DNA of 64,000 bases from NCBI RefSeq assembly GCF_040939455.1, contig NC_134106.1, positions 77,073,001-77,137,000 on the forward strand, given 5' to 3'. The notes below the pieces were generated by a model, which did no database searches, was not told the DNA's origin, and saw only the letters and a program-made list of their open reading frames with translations. This stretch comes from Microcebus murinus (lineage: Eukaryota; Chordata; Mammalia; Primates; Cheirogaleidae). The position numbers and the translations under genes were made by a program. Of this stretch, positions 24,084-36,689 are shown piece after piece (position 1 is the first letter of the stretch; the number at the start of each line of letters is the position of its first letter).

Positions 24084-24988
24084 TATATTCCAAATTCACT
24101 ACAGTGAACATGTACTGTTCGTATAAGCAAAACCCCAGTAAGTTTTGTGGTGATGATTTAACAACCTGTGGCCTAGAACAGGAATTCTTCACTAGCTCTG
24201 AAGGATCAAGATATGGACTTTTGAGGAGAAGGTCTATGAAATACCTGAACCTATTCGTAAAATGTTATTTGTATGTATAACTCTATGTGTGGGTGGGTGT
24301 GTATTTGGAGAAAGCAAAGAAGAGGGGCCACAGCTTTTATCCATTCCTAAAAAGATCTATGATCCAAAAAACATTAAAATCACCCATCCAGAATTTTGCT
24401 TGACCGTATCCCAATTTCTCCTATTTTAGGGGTTGGGCATTATTCAATGGACTGAGAGATAATTTGCAACAGAAATTTCTAGTCTTAATTCAGGCATTCT
24501 GTATACCTGAAAGTTTCATCTCAAAATGAAATTTGCACAACTCCCTCAAAAAACAAATAATGAAGTGAAAAACAGTTGGATATAACTTCTAACTGAATCT
24601 CTGGAGAATACTTAATGCTAAATCTTTCAAACTTAGAATACTTAGTATTTTAGACTAAAAGTTTTCATGTTGTACACTGATCTCCTCTACCTCCACCCTC
24701 ATGCATTTTGATAAAATCTCATAAATCACTCTGAGCCATAGACTTTAGAATGGAGTTCATCAGTTTCTATTCTGATCCATTCTGGAATAAGAGAACAAAC
24801 TAAAGAGAATTTTACTGGAGAGAGAACAGTCATTATTTTTTTTAAAAAATGAACTCTCTTGATAAAGGTCAAAGAATGACCATATATCATTAGTAAATGT
24901 TCTGCATTTGAAAGGAGACTGGGTGATACATTACTGTGACTGGATTAAGAACTCAATTTTATGTTTCTTGCAATCTTAACATTATATC
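24084..24988. other. Intronic sequence, nothing recognised
   Basis: AT-rich intron 4 sequence with a short GT-rich patch near 24280-24300. No exon or repeat supported. Confidence 0.35.
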
Positions 24989-25344
24989 TCTCTTAGTCTG
25001 TTTCATGATGCTATAACAGAATATTACAGACTGGGCAATTTATGAAGAACAGAAATTTATTTCCTTAACAGTTCTGGAAGCTAAGAAATATAAGACCAAG
25101 GCACTGGCATCTGGTGAGGGCCTTCTTGCTGTATCAGAGCCTGGCAGAAGGCATCATACAGTAAGACAGAGATGGGGAGGGAACCAACCCATAAAGAACC
25201 TACTCTCATGATAATAGTATTAATCTATTCATGAGGGCAGAGCCCTCATGACCTAATCTCTTAAAGGTCTCAACTCTCAAGACTATTGCATTAGGGATTA
25301 CGTTTCAAACACATCAACTCTGGGGATATATTCAAACCATGGCA
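24989..25344 (-). mobile_element. MaLR solo LTR (MLT1A/MSTD-like), antisense
   Basis: Reverse complement of a MaLR LTR: left end 'tcttagtctgtttcatgatgc', then 'cagactgggcaatttatgaag', 'cagttctggaagctaag', 'catctggtgagggccttctt', 'ttcatgagggcagagccctc', and right end 'caaaccatggca'. About 356 bp, near full length. No internal MaLR sequence adjoins it. Confidence 0.85.
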
Positions 25345-25799
25345 GTACTGGAACCTTTTTTATAGGACAAAATATTGATTTATTTCTTACCTGAATATTA
25401 TGGTCTTTAAAAGCTAACACCACACAAGTCAATTTTACTTATTTCCAGATATTGATTACATCTAGAAGTACAAAAAAAAGCAGCAAACTTTTCCCTGTAC
25501 TCTTATCCGCCCCTACCAAATCCATGATCTCTATAAGCACGTAATCTCCAAAAAAGATTTGCTACCAGATGTCTTTTAATTCTTGTGCTAATTACCCTAT
25601 CGTGGTTCTATATAACTGATATATTTTATTATTCCAGGTTTGAGATTATAAATAATTTAAACTTCATGTGTTTATTATAGTAAAACATGGTTAAATACAA
25701 TTTTGACAGCATTAAAAAAATTATAATTTTCATGTGTTGAATCAAAATAGATATAAAAATCTGATACAATTAAACTCTGATGAGATGGCAGTGAAATAA
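25345..25799. other. Intronic sequence, nothing recognised
   Basis: AT-rich; no supported feature. It may contain the 5' margin of the following L1M piece. Confidence 0.3.
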
Positions 25800-26240
25800 G
25801 AACCACCATATTTCTAGCAGGGTAAGCAATTTGATAATGTATATCAACACCTTAAAAAAAGTTCAGACCCTCCGAGTAATTTTACTCCTGGAAATCTAGT
25901 CTAAGAAAAAAGTTTAATATCTACCCACCTATTTATCTATTTCAAAATTAAAAATACCAACTTTAACCTTTGTGCACAGACATCCACTATTAGTGAGTAC
26001 CTAAAAAGGAAAGTAAAAAGAAACAATCTGTATGCCCCCAAACAGGGGAATAATGAAATAAACTCACAGGTATGCTATGCAGCACATAAAATTTCATTTA
26101 GGACAATTTTATAACAGAGAATTATTTATGCTATGTTAATGAGGAAAAAGTAAGATACAAAGTTGCACAAATAGTCTGATCACATCTGAGTAAAACATAC
26201 TACCAAATACACATATATATTAAAAACAAAACGCCAAAAC
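25800..26240 (+). mobile_element. Old L1M fragment
   Basis: Diverged L1M 3'-region cadence: 'taattttactcctggaaatct', 'aacaggggaataatgaaataaa', 'tatgctatgcagcacataaaa' and 'ctatgttaatgaggaaaaag'. No open frame. Confidence 0.55.
25901..25932 (+). repeat. 32-bp direct repeat, copy in L1M fragment
   Basis: Identical to 23027-23058, at 2,874 bp distance. Here the block is consistent with its surroundings ('gaaatctagtctaag...' follows the L1M pattern), suggesting this is the source copy. Confidence 0.9.
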
Positions 26241-26945
26241 TTTGGTGTTTCCTATTAAGAATTCAAGTCAGTTTATACAGCTTCCTCTTGTCCCTTTTAA
26301 AATTATTTTCTTCTGCTAACTTATCAGAGTGGCATTGCTCTAGTAGTTACATCATTTAAGATGCTCTCCGCATCCACCTGCTAAATTGCGTTGAAGCCAA
26401 ATAAGGTGAAAACTTGTTTCCCCTCAAGTACTTAAGATGTGCAAAATCTGAGATCCTAGGTACAAAGTGAGTCAGAAGTGTGGTTTGGGGAAGCAATTCT
26501 GTGGCTGAATCACATCTGTGGCATTTGCTTTTGTTTGCCACTCTGGTATGGTGATAATACTATTTGATGATACATAAAAGCTTGCATTTTAAAAGCATAT
26601 ACATTAAACAAATAATATATCCATTATCTACAAGAAAATGTTTCAATAATAAAAATGGAAATGAAGTGCTAATCAGAAAAGGTAACCTATAAGTTTTATG
26701 CTGCTTCCAAAGATAAGATCCTCTGAACAAATGACTGCAACATGTGGGTATTTTTCAAACTTTAAAAGTGACTATTATATGTTAGACTCCTGATACTTGC
26801 TATTTTCAAACTGTATTCATCATCATTTGTTTTCCTGATGACTTGAACATGTACAGATATAACAGAGGCAAAAGGTAATACAAATGCATATAAAATACAT
26901 ATAATAATTTAATGCAAAAATATAGTCCAAAAATTTTAAACTTAC
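26241..26945. other. Intron 4 sequence next to exon 4
   Basis: AT-rich sequence downstream (in gene direction) of exon 4. Apart from the donor site at 26945-26941 I see no supported element. The minus-strand frame 26356-26541 has no exon signals. Confidence 0.35.
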
Positions 26946-27014
26946 TGTTCATGGAAATCCAGCATTGGTGGCTCAAATCGTATGGGCCTGCAATTACCCC
27001 GATATAGAGATATA
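26946..27014 (-). CDS. TMEM131: TMEM131 exon 4 (69 bp)
   Basis: In gene direction the intron ends TTTCTATTTACAG and the exon runs 27014 to 26946, followed by the donor GTAAGT. It enters with the last base of a split serine codon (AG|T from exon 3) and reads ISLYRGNCRPIRFEPPM then LDFHE, ending with CA of a split glutamine codon. This matches the N-terminal luminal region of TMEM131 just where the PapD-like domain begins. No stop or frameshift. The numbering as exon 4 assumes one exon upstream of the window. The following exon was not found to the left, so intron 4 exceeds 26.9 kb. Confidence 0.93.
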
Positions 27015-27315
27015 CTGTAAATAGAAAGAAAATGACATAAGTAATTCTTCAAAATATTTATATCCCCAAATGTAGTTAGATATGTGACTTTTGTCACAAA
27101 AAAGTATTTTTAAGAAAAATAGAGTCTAATGTTCTATTAGAAATATTTTTTCAATTAGAGAAAATCAATAAATGTGTGTTTTAAAAAATGAAAAGTAAAG
27201 GTGGGAGTATTTGTCCTATTCAAAGGTACGTGAAAACAAAAAATGCTCACATAGACTATTGAAATGTATTTGGCTGACATATCAGTAGCAAGATACTTTA
27301 ATATGTTCCCCTGAA

Positions 27316-27610
27316 TTTTTTTTTTTTTTTTTTTAGACAGTCTCATGCTGTTGTCTGGAGGAGTGCTGTGGTGTCAGCCTAGTTCATGGCAACCTCAAAC
27401 TCCTGGGCCCAAGTGATCTTCCTGCTTCACCCTCCCGAATAGCGGGGATTATAGGCACGCACCACCATGACCAGCTAATTTTTTCTATTTTTAGTAGAGA
27501 TGGGGTCTCACTCTTGCTCAGGTTGGTCTCAAATTCCTGAGCTCAAACTATACTCCCAACTCAGCCTCCCAGAATGCTAGGATTACATGTATGAGCCACC
27601 ATGCCCAGCC
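27316..27610 (-). mobile_element. Alu SINE
   Basis: Poly-T start, 'agacagtctcatgctgttg', both arms and end 'gagccaccatgcccagcc'. TSD-like copies cctgaattttt and cctggattttt flank it. The centre is short ('aattttttctatttttagtagag'), so it belongs to a different Alu subtype from the other three copies, and it is more diverged. It sits 302 bp upstream of exon 4 in intron 3. Confidence 0.95.
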
Positions 27611-28849
27611 ACCTGGATTTTTTGATACAAGTATAGTGAATAATAGAGTTAATTTAACTACACATACTTGGCAGAAAATACATAGAGACAAAAATCACCA
27701 TCACATTATAACTTAAGTGGTGAAAGACTAAACAAAAATGAATTTGGGATAGAAATTTCTAAGAACTGAAGTATCTATTTCATGTGAGAGTTTAGAATAC
27801 ACTGATCCATGATGTCTTGGCCTAAATATTTGAGTATCATTTCTAATTATTCCACTTAATACCAGAACTTCTCAATAAAAAAGATTTCTGAATAGCAAAC
27901 CTCAGATTTCACTGTGACCTAACAATGATGATGATGTAAAGGATAAGTGATCTTCGGGAGAGGGGAAGGGGGGAGGGCATGGGTGGTAGCTTACATACCT
28001 AAAGTCATCTCTTTATAAACTGAAGTGGTCACAAATTAAGTCAGCTACTAAAATTTCAAAATAGTATATTTTGATCTTTTAAAGAAATGATGTAAAAGCA
28101 AAACCTGTTCTGTGAGACTACTTTATTCTCATCACCACTGGAGTTCACGAGAACACAAGCTTCCAAATGACACAGTAATTTCATTCAGGAGACACAGGAA
28201 ATATATTAGAAGTAGACAATAACATTCACAATATGTAGGAAATTTAGCTTTAATTCAATTCTATAAAGATTAAATAGTCTGAGTAGTAGAATAATTGAGG
28301 TGAAAGTAATGAAGTCCAAACATGTTTTTCAGCCCTATCAATTCAGATTCCTCTATACTGCTCATGATAACCCCTCTGCATATGTTGAACAGAAAAGTGA
28401 CAAACACAAAACAGAAAGAAAACACCAAATGTAAGATTATACTTTCCTAAAGTACAAAACTGAAGACACTGAGACAAGAAGCCACAATTCCTTGCAACAT
28501 CATTGTCACATGTAGCAAAAGAGGTACAGAATCTATTCCTTCCTGTTTTCTGCCCTTCATAAGGTGTAACAATGCCATTCTTTTGGCTCCTTTAAGACAA
28601 GAGATGTAGCTAACTAAGCTCATAAGTTTTAATAGTGTGAAATTCAAACTTATATAAAACCTTAATCAAATCAAGGAAAAATAAAGTATGACATATAATT
28701 GTACAAGTCATTAATTCATATATATAAACATGGAATGTGTTAAATGCTGGAGAGAAAGGAGATTAAGATACAGTTTGTTTCACAGAGCTAAGAGTCTATT
28801 CTGCATGTTGCAAATGGAAATGTCCAAAGTTACAGGGAGGATCAAAAAG
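27611..28849. other. Intron 3 sequence, nothing recognised
   Basis: AT-rich with a small G/A-rich patch near 27958-27980. No exon or named repeat supported. Confidence 0.35.
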
Positions 28850-29240
28850 TATATACCCCACCTTTTCATTACAAATGTATGAATGGGTACTGTGTGCCAG
28901 GTACTGCTTAGTGGCTAGGGCTACAGTAGGGAACAAAGCAAAGTGCCTGCTCTCATGGCACTAACACCCTAGGGGGTAAACAAAAGTAGGATTGTGATGA
29001 TACGTGATGTAAACACAAATAAAACACAGTGGGGGCTGTGGTTAGAACAAAGAAATGCTCTCTGAGGAGCCACAATGGAACCAAGCAAGACATGAATGGT
29101 GATCTGGGAGAAGAAAGTAGGAATATACCTGGCAAGTTGAGGAACAAGAAAGCTGAAGTGCCCAGAGTGCAGCCAAGTTGTAGGAGGAGACAGAAGCTAA
29201 GGTCAGAGGCACAAGAGCCAGATCTCCTTTAGAGTATGGA
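28850..29240 (+). mobile_element. L2 LINE fragment
   Basis: Clear L2 landmarks: 'gggtactgtgtgccaggtac', 'ggctagggctacagtaggga', 'ctctcatggcactaacaccc' and 'tctgaggagccac...' leading to 'ggaggagacagaagctaagg'. The open frames on both strands are chance frames. Confidence 0.8.
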
Positions 29241-29339
29241 TTAAATTCTATGTATAACAAAATATTGTAGATATCTGTTTTGGATAATCACTATACATGA
29301 ATCATCTGCAAGTAACAATTCTATAATATATATTCTCCC
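29241..29339. other. Short unassigned intronic stretch
   Basis: AT-rich spacer between L2 and L1; nothing seen. Confidence 0.3.
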
Positions 29340-31420
29340 ATAAATAAATTTTAGTTTTAATGTACACTTTCCTAATGACTAATGTTGAACATCTTTCCAT
29401 TTACTTATTATCCAATTAGATATCTTCTTTTCAGAAATATTTAAGTTTTTCAACTGGGATGTCTGCCTTTCTATTGAATTGTGAGAGTTCTCTGTATGTT
29501 CTAAATGAGTGTCCTTTCTCAAATACATGTACTCCAAACATTTTCGTCCTGTCCCTTATTTACCTTTTCCTAAGTAATGGTGTCATTTGAAGAGAAGTTT
29601 TAATTTTGATGAAATCAAAACTATCATTTTTTTTCTTTTATGGAATGTGTTTTTTGTGTCATAAGAAAAGTTTGACCAGGTTGCAAATATTTTTATTGAA
29701 AGATTAATTTTACTCAAACTTTTATAACCTTTAGGTTTTACATATAGGCCTATTTATTATTCATTTTAAGTTAATTTTGGTGTAGGGCACAAGTTAAGGG
29801 TTAAAGTTCATTTTTTGTTTCTATGTATATATTCAGTAGGCCTAGTGTCATTTATGGAAAAAAAATATTCTTGTGCTGTTGAATTATCTTGGCACATGAG
29901 ATCAAAAAGTTTCAAACGATCTTTGAAACAGGTAATTTAAGTCTTCCAATTTGGTTCTTTTTTTTTTTTTTTAAATTTGGGCTATTCTAGGTACTTAACA
30001 TTTCCAAATAAATTTGAAAATTAGCTTGTCAATTTCGATAAAATTGTTGAAATTTTATTTGGAACTGCACTTAATCTAAAATCCACCTATGGAGAATTAA
30101 CATCTTCACAATTTTCCAATCTATGAACACAGAATCTTTTCAATATTAGCAGTCTTTTTTTTTTGAGACAGAGTCTTACTTTGTTGCCTGGGCTACAGTG
30201 CTGTGGCATCAGCCTAACTCACAGCAACCTCAAACTCCTGGGCTCAAGCAATCCTTCTGCTTCAGCCTCCCGAGTAGCTGGAACTACAGGCATGCGCCAT
30301 CATGCCCAGCTAATCTTTCCTATATATTTTTAGTTGGCCAATTAATTTCTATTTTTAGTAGAGACAGGATCTTGCTCTTGCTCAGGCTAGTTTCAAACTC
30401 CTGACCTTGAGCGATCCTCCCGCCTCGGCCTCCCAGAGTGCCAGGATTACAGGTGTGAGCCACCGAGCCAAGCCCAGCAGTCTTTTAACTGTTCTAATAT
30501 GTTACAGTTTTCAGTGTCCAAGTCCCAAAACTGTTTTGGTAAATTTATTATAAAGAATGCAATACTTTTCGATGCTAATGTAAATGGCATTTCTCTATAA
30601 CATACGCACTTGTTATAAAACAATCAAAGTTATTTCTGATCACGGACTACATATCCTTTAATCTTGCTTAATTATTAGTTCTCATAGCTTTTTTGATGTT
30701 TTTCTTAGGACTTTCTATGTACCCAATAATGCTGTTTGTAGACAAAATCCTTTTTCTTCTTCCATTCCAATCTGAAACATCTTTCTTGTTTTTTGCCTTA
30801 ATGTAATGATTAGCACATCCAGTACAATATTTAATGGAAGTCATGAAAATGGACATCCTTGCTACTCTCCCAATCTTAGAAAGAAAGCATTCAACCTTTC
30901 ACCACCAATACCATGTTAGCTGTCATTTTTTCCATAAATACTCTTTATTAGGTTGGAGAAATTCTTTTCTATTCCCAGTTTGCTGAACATTTTAAATCAT
31001 GAATAAATGCTGAATTCTGTCACATGCTTTTTCTACATCTATTCAAATAATTACATTTTTTCTTTATTTTAATAAGTATATTGATTGATTTTTCAAATGT
31101 TAGTCAATCTTGCATTCCTAGGATAAACTCCTTTTGGTCAAGATGTATTATTTCTATTAATATATTTCTGAATTCAATTTACAAATATTTTGTTAGGAAT
31201 TTCTGGATATATGTTCAAAGAGATGTGGTCTCTAGTTCTCTTATAATCCCTGCAATGGTCACCTCATAGAAACGTATTAGGAAGGATGCCTTCCTTCTCT
31301 CTCTCTGCTGAAAAGTTTTGTGTAAGACTATTTGTTCATTAGGTGTCTGATTGAATGTACCAGGTAAATCACATGGGCCTGCAGCTTTGACATACTGATT
31401 TCATTTTCTTTGTATATTTA
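29340..31420 (-). mobile_element. L1M fragment, antisense, split by an Alu
   Basis: Reverse complement of old L1 ORF2: 'ctaatgactaatgttgaaca', 'ggtgtagggcacaagttaag', 'ttatggaaaaaaaatattc', 'gacatccttgctactctccc', 'tttgttaggaatttctggat'. The Alu at 30159-30475 interrupts it with an exact TSD. No frame longer than about 70 codons survives. Confidence 0.75.
30159..30475 (-). mobile_element. Alu SINE, strepsirrhine type
   Basis: Poly-T, 'gagacagagtcttactttg', central 'tatatatttttagttggcca', promoter-end 'gtgagccaccgagccaagcc'. Exact 11-bp TSD agcagtctttt at 30148-30158 and 30476-30486. Confidence 0.95.
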
Positions 31421-31479
31421 CATAGTCTCAAAGTACTTCTCTGCAGGATACAAAGTACTTCTCTTCAGAATTACAAGAG

Positions 31480-32170
31480 AAAAATAGAACAAACAGACAT
31501 AATGTGCTTTCTGATAGGATGGCACTAAGGACACAAACTTCAGCAATAATCCTGCCAAAAATGCACAATCTAACTAATAATGAGGAAATATCAAAAAACC
31601 CAAACTGAGGTATTCTACAAAATAAATAGCCTCTATTCTTTAAAAATGTCAGTTACAAAAGAAAGACAAATCAATCATTCCACATTAGAGACTAAAGAAA
31701 AATGAAAATTAAATATGAGGGCTTGAGCTCTGGACCAAAAATTTCTTCCCTTTTGTAAACAAAAGACATTAATGAGACAATTGACAAAATTCAAATGAGG
31801 TCTATAGATTAAATAACAGTATGAAACAGTGTTAATTTCTTGATTTTGTAATTACATGGTGATATGTAAAACTATGTTCACGTTTATAAAAACTATACAT
31901 TGAAGCATTTAGGGATAAAAGAGCATCATATCTACAAAGGATTCCTAAACAATTCAGAAAAATTACATATAAATATATATGGGGTGAATAAGGGGAGGAA
32001 GGGGAAAGGAAAAGTTGGAAAAGGAGATTATAAATATTAAAATGAATGTGGAAAAGCGATAACAAATTGGGAATCTGGGTCAAGGGAATATGTGAATTCT
32101 TTGTACTATTTTTGTATCTTTTCATTAAACTAAAACTATTTTAAAACAAAAGATAAAAATATTAAATATA
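31480..32170 (+). mobile_element. L1M 3' end
   Basis: Plus-strand L1M 3' UTR pattern: 'acagtatgaaacagtgttaa' then 'tttcttgattttgtaattac', 'acaaattgggaatctgggtc', 'tgaattctttgtactatttt', ending A-rich near 32170. Confidence 0.65.
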
Positions 32171-32448
32171 AATTTAAAAATAAAGTATATTTCTTGTAGA
32201 TGAAATATGTTTGAATTCTGCTTTAAAATATAGTCTGACAACCAATGTTGAAATCATTTATTGTAGTTTTTTTAACATGGTTGCAGTTAAACCTACCATC
32301 TTGCCATGTTTTCTATTTTTCCTATCTCCTTTTTATCCCTTTTGTTCTCTTTGTGCCTTCTTAAGAATCAACTGAATTTTCATTCAGTGTTTCATTTTAT
32401 CTCTATGACTAATTTATTAGTATATATCTCTTTGTTCTGTTTTTTTTT
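32171..32448. other. Unassigned intronic stretch
   Basis: Likely old antisense L1 ('gcccttcttaagaatcaactg', 'attcagtgtttcattttatc') continuing beyond the next Alu, but too diverged to be sure. Confidence 0.3.
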
Positions 32449-32793
<345 letters not shown>

Positions 32794-33089
32794 TGTTTTT
32801 TTTTTATTTAATGATTTTAATGTTTCCTCTAGGGTTTATTTCATCTCGCCATGGTCTAACTTCAAATAATATTATGCCACTTTACATATAATGTAAGAAC
32901 CTTACAATTCGATTTTTATATCCACCCCTCCTGTCCTTCGTGGTACTGTTATCAGACACATAATGTACATGTTATAAATTCCATAAAACATTATAACCAT
33001 TTTTATTTTTTAAAGTCAATTAATGTTAAAGTCTTTTTTATATTTACTCACATATTTTTACTTTTTTGGTGGTCTTCATTCTCTTGTTT
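32794..33089. other. Unassigned intronic stretch, probable L1M antisense
   Basis: T-rich, resembling reverse-complement L1M ('gatttttatatccacccctcc'), but not firm. Confidence 0.3.
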
Positions 33090-33480
33090 GATCTGTGTTT
33101 TCACCTAAAACAGTTTAACTTTTAGCCTTTAACATTTCTTAAAGTGCCAGCATGCTAGCCATAAATTTTCTCAGCTTTCTCTGGAAATATCTTTATTGTT
33201 GAAGAATATTTCTGCTGGATGTAGTGTATTAAGCAATTTTTCCTTTTGGTACTTTAAAGATGTCATTTTCATTGGTTTTTGGTTTGCATTTGTCTTTGAG
33301 AATGACCAGCAGTCATTCTCAACTTTTGTAGAAACGTAGTTTTCTTCCCTGGCTGTTTTTCTATTTATCACTGGTTTTAAGCAATTTGAATATTATGTGG
33401 CTTAGTGTGATTTTCTTTATGTTATTCTTGCTTTAGGTTTATTATAGTTCTTTGACAGCTGCTCCCCTCCAATTTCTAGG
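33090..33480 (-). mobile_element. L1M fragment, antisense
   Basis: Reverse complement of the L1M ORF1/5' area: 'aaagtgccagcatgctagcc', 'aagaatatttctgctggatg', 'ggtttgcatttgtctttgag', 'tgtggcttagtgtgattttc'. Low conservation, no frame. Confidence 0.6.
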
Positions 33481-34139
33481 AACTCAATTATACATGTGTT
33501 AGACTGATGGCTATTAAGCCAGAAGTCACCAAGAGTTTAGTCTTATTCTAGTTAACTTTCTCCCTGCGCTTCACATTGAATTACTTCTGTCACTATGTCT
33601 TCAAACTCAACTGAGCTTTTCTTTTGCAGTGTCTAAGTTGTTGTTAATACTACCCATTTCAAAAACTATATTTTTGAACTCTTGAGGTTTCATTTTGGTT
33701 TTTTTTATACTGTCCATTTTCCTTTATTATGTTCATATTTTCCTTTAAATCACTGAACACATACAATAAATGTATTAAATTCCCTCTGAGGGAACAGGCA
33801 CCAGCTGGCTAGTACAAGCCCCACTCAAGATAAACCTCTGCAGCACAGAGCCTACAAAAATGAGATCTGCCAATGTTCTCTGGCTGCTAAACCCATCAGA
33901 ATAGTTCTAGAGGACAGTGATACCACTTCTAATGAGGTCATAAAGCATAGGTGTTAATGAAAGTAACAAAATGTAATCTGCTTTGGGGAAGATAACAAAA
34001 CATTTGAAGAAGGACATTATAATCAGACACTGTAAGCCTCAGAGTTTAATTGTAGGGGGTGTCAAGATACCTGAGGTACATGTGTATGCTCCACATGGTG
34101 TCTTACTCTTTTATCATCAAAACAGTGTGCAAGGCTCAT
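33481..34139. other. Intron 3 sequence, mostly unassigned
   Basis: Starts with L1-like T-rich sequence (to about 33780), then 'ggaacaggcaccagctggc' onward cannot be assigned. Part may belong to the LTR whose 3' end follows. Confidence 0.3.
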
Positions 34140-34257
34140 GACCATAAGACCTTGATCTTAGACATCTGAGCCTACAGAACTCTGAGAAATACATGTCTGT
34201 TGTTTAAGTTACCAGCTACATGGCATTTTGTTATAGTAGCCTGGGCTAATTATCACA
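34140..34257 (+). mobile_element. MLT1-type LTR, 3' end
   Basis: 'gaccataagaccttgatctt', 'agcctacagaactctgagaa', 'ttgtttaagttaccagctac' and 'ggcattttgttatagtagcc' are the end of an MLT1-type MaLR LTR; it closes with CACA at 34257. The 5' part is too diverged to bound. Confidence 0.6.
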
Positions 34258-34340
34258 TTTTAGTGCTCAAGCCAGTCCCATTCCCAAATGGCATACCAAT
34301 TTCAACCAAATGTTTATCCAATTCATGGTCTTGGCCATGC

Positions 34341-34369
34341 ACGCGCACGCAAACACACACACACACACC
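34341..34369 (+). repeat. (AC)n microsatellite with CG interruptions
   Basis: Alternating purine-pyrimidine: 'acgcgcacgcaaacacacac' followed by further AC units. Such tracts can adopt Z-DNA. Confidence 0.85.
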
Positions 34370-34378
34370 AAGTGAAAT

Positions 34379-34952
34379 GTGATGGTTATAAATTGTGTCT
34401 ACAAATCCTAAATCCTTTGATACTCTCGCCATCAATAGGTGAGGGTCTATTTCCCCTCACTCCCACCTTGAATATGGCCAACCTAAGTAGCTGGTTGACT
34501 GACAGTATATAATAGGAATAACACTATGACTTCCAGGAGCAGGTCATAAAAGGTGATAAACTTTCTGCTGGTTTTCTTTGAGACATTCACTCTTAAGAGT
34601 ACAGTTGTCATTCTGTCAGGAAGCCCAAACAATCCCAAACAAACAATCCCATATGAAAAGACTACAGAAAGAGGCCCAAATATACGCATTCTAGGTGATA
34701 GTTGAGGTCCCAGCTAATAAGCTAGCATCAACACGTGAGTGAACATGTCTCCAGCTCCAGGCCATCAAGTCATTCCAGCTCTGGAGTCTCTCCAGCAGAG
34801 GCCCCGATCATCCACAGAGCAGAGACCAGCTGTCTTCTCTGTGCCCTGCCTGAAATCTTGACACACAGAGACTGAGAGCGCAATAAAATGGCTGTTTTAT
34901 GCCACTAAGTTTTGGGTAGTTTGTTAGACTGATGTAGATAATAAGCAGAACA
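34379..34952 (+). mobile_element. MLT1-type solo LTR
   Basis: Starts TGTGATGG and ends GAACA, about 574 bp. Landmarks: 'ccttgaatatggccaaccta', 'gtcaggaagcccaaacaatc', 'gagactgagagcgcaataaa' (poly-A signal), 'tgccactaagttttgggtag', 'tttgttagactgatgtagat'. Its tail is the same LTR type, in opposite orientation, as 48188-48600. No viral genes adjoin. Confidence 0.75.
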
Positions 34953-36648
34953 TGAGATGAGAATATAATTATGTATTAATGTAAATTCTTCATTATACCA
35001 GGAAAATACTTAAAGTTCAAATTTTGATCATGGAAAAAAATCATTTTCTTAAATGTAGTGCAGCATGATTCTATAGCTAATCTCCTAACTGCTAGAATAA
35101 AGGATCAAGGAAGAAGAATATGATAAGAGGTGTGCTTTTTCTCTCCACTACTTTGGCTCTAAACATGTCACAGAATTGTAGGGTTCTTGGATGGTCCAGC
35201 CAAGGAGGGATCAGGCTAGACTCGTAGTGGCCTGGACAACCCACCCTGGTGCCAAAAATATTTGGGCAGGTCCCAATTGAGCATATAACATTAGGGCGAA
35301 AGAGCAATGGGGAAGAAGGGCCATATTACTGTGGATATGAAAGAGTAAAAAAAGCAACATTAGTGAATACTGAAGGATTTTCATTATTATATTTACAAAG
35401 TAAGAAGTAAAGGTTTAATTGTCCTACTCTTAATCAGAATATTTGATACTTGAAAACAAAATTCTTTGTGGATGCAGTCTTCATTTTTGCTAGTCTAGGA
35501 TATTCACAGATGCACTTTAAGCATCAAGCCTGTGAAGAGGAAATGCTTTCCTACTCCAGCTAAATGCAAATGGGAACTGCAGTGATGACAGCAAAGGCAG
35601 GGAGTCTTCTGTTGCTACAACCACTTTGGTAGGTAAGTGTTTGATTTCATTAGATAATTTATTGATATTTTTTAAAGATAAATGAGCTTTGTTCTCATTT
35701 CAAGAATACACTGACAGAATAAAATGTACCCCTAAAAACACATAAGATAAATGGGTTCTTAAATTGGTGAAATGGGCTTCTTATCTGAGAACACCACTGA
35801 TACTACTGACACCCTTCCAACTGTTACTAAAGGGCACTGACTATAACAGGTACTCGGAGGTTGACCAGTTGTTCCTGGCAAATAGGAAGTGCAATTATAT
35901 TGTTATGTCAAGCCTACAGAAAAAACATCTTTAAATTTATGGCTCCCTAGTGGTGAACATGAAATAGTTGCTGGGGCGACTGGTTATCTAATTCAAAGAA
36001 AGCTTTCATTCCCCTTTTGGTACCAGGAGCAGGCTTTCACCAGATATGGAAAGACAATCAGGCCAGAATCTTCTTTCTATATCATCTCTTTAAAGGTGTG
36101 AGAAGGTCCAAAAAAACCAAAGAATTTGAGGATGGGGAGGCAGGGAAGGTGTCTTCAAATTGACATGCATGTATGTATTTTCCTAATACCTGAAGTAAAA
36201 CAACTTCTCTTCTATAACAGGGGAGCTGTATTTAAAAGGGGTCTCTTTGAGTCATAACACTGGGTTTCATGGCTCTGAGTTCCTCCTCCAGGGTCCTTAG
36301 ACAGATCTCTCCTAAGGGCAGCAATGGTCAGTCCATAAAAGGCAGGTATGGCCACAAGAGAAGTCACTGAAGAGTACAAAGTTGGACCCCTTACAAAGCA
36401 AGGGGAGTTTCAGTTCTGAGCAAAAGCCCTTCATTATGTGAGGCATGCTACATAATAATTGCATGACAAACAAATTCAGATTTAAACCTGGTTTTCCACA
36501 CACAATACTTAGAAATACACAATAGAACGTGATTTATAATTTGCTATTCCCTCTTTACCAAAAAGAGTAGGTGGAGAAAAGGAGAATGATAGGAATACCC
36601 CAAAAGAAGTGAAAGTATGTTAGTACATACTAAACATACACAGCTTAC
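34953..36648. other. Intron 3 sequence up to exon 3, nothing recognised
   Basis: Mixed composition. No exon beyond 36649 and no repeat I can name. The frames at 35092-35307 (minus) and 35889-36101 (plus) show no known domain and no exon structure. Confidence 0.35.
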
Positions 36649-36689
36649 CTTTTCTGTTGATATGAACTAAGTCCAAGTGTTGTCTCAGT
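36649..36689 (-). CDS. TMEM131: TMEM131 exon 3 (41 bp)
   Basis: In gene direction: acceptor TTCCTCTTACAG, exon 36689 to 36649, donor GTAAGC. It starts at a codon boundary and reads TETTLGLSSYQQK, ending with AG of a serine codon completed by exon 4. It bridges the segment between the signal-peptide-proximal region and the PapD-like domain of TMEM131. At 41 bp, not a multiple of three, it is a very small constitutive-looking exon between introns of 18.4 and 9.6 kb; skipping it would shift the frame. No defects seen. Confidence 0.93.
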
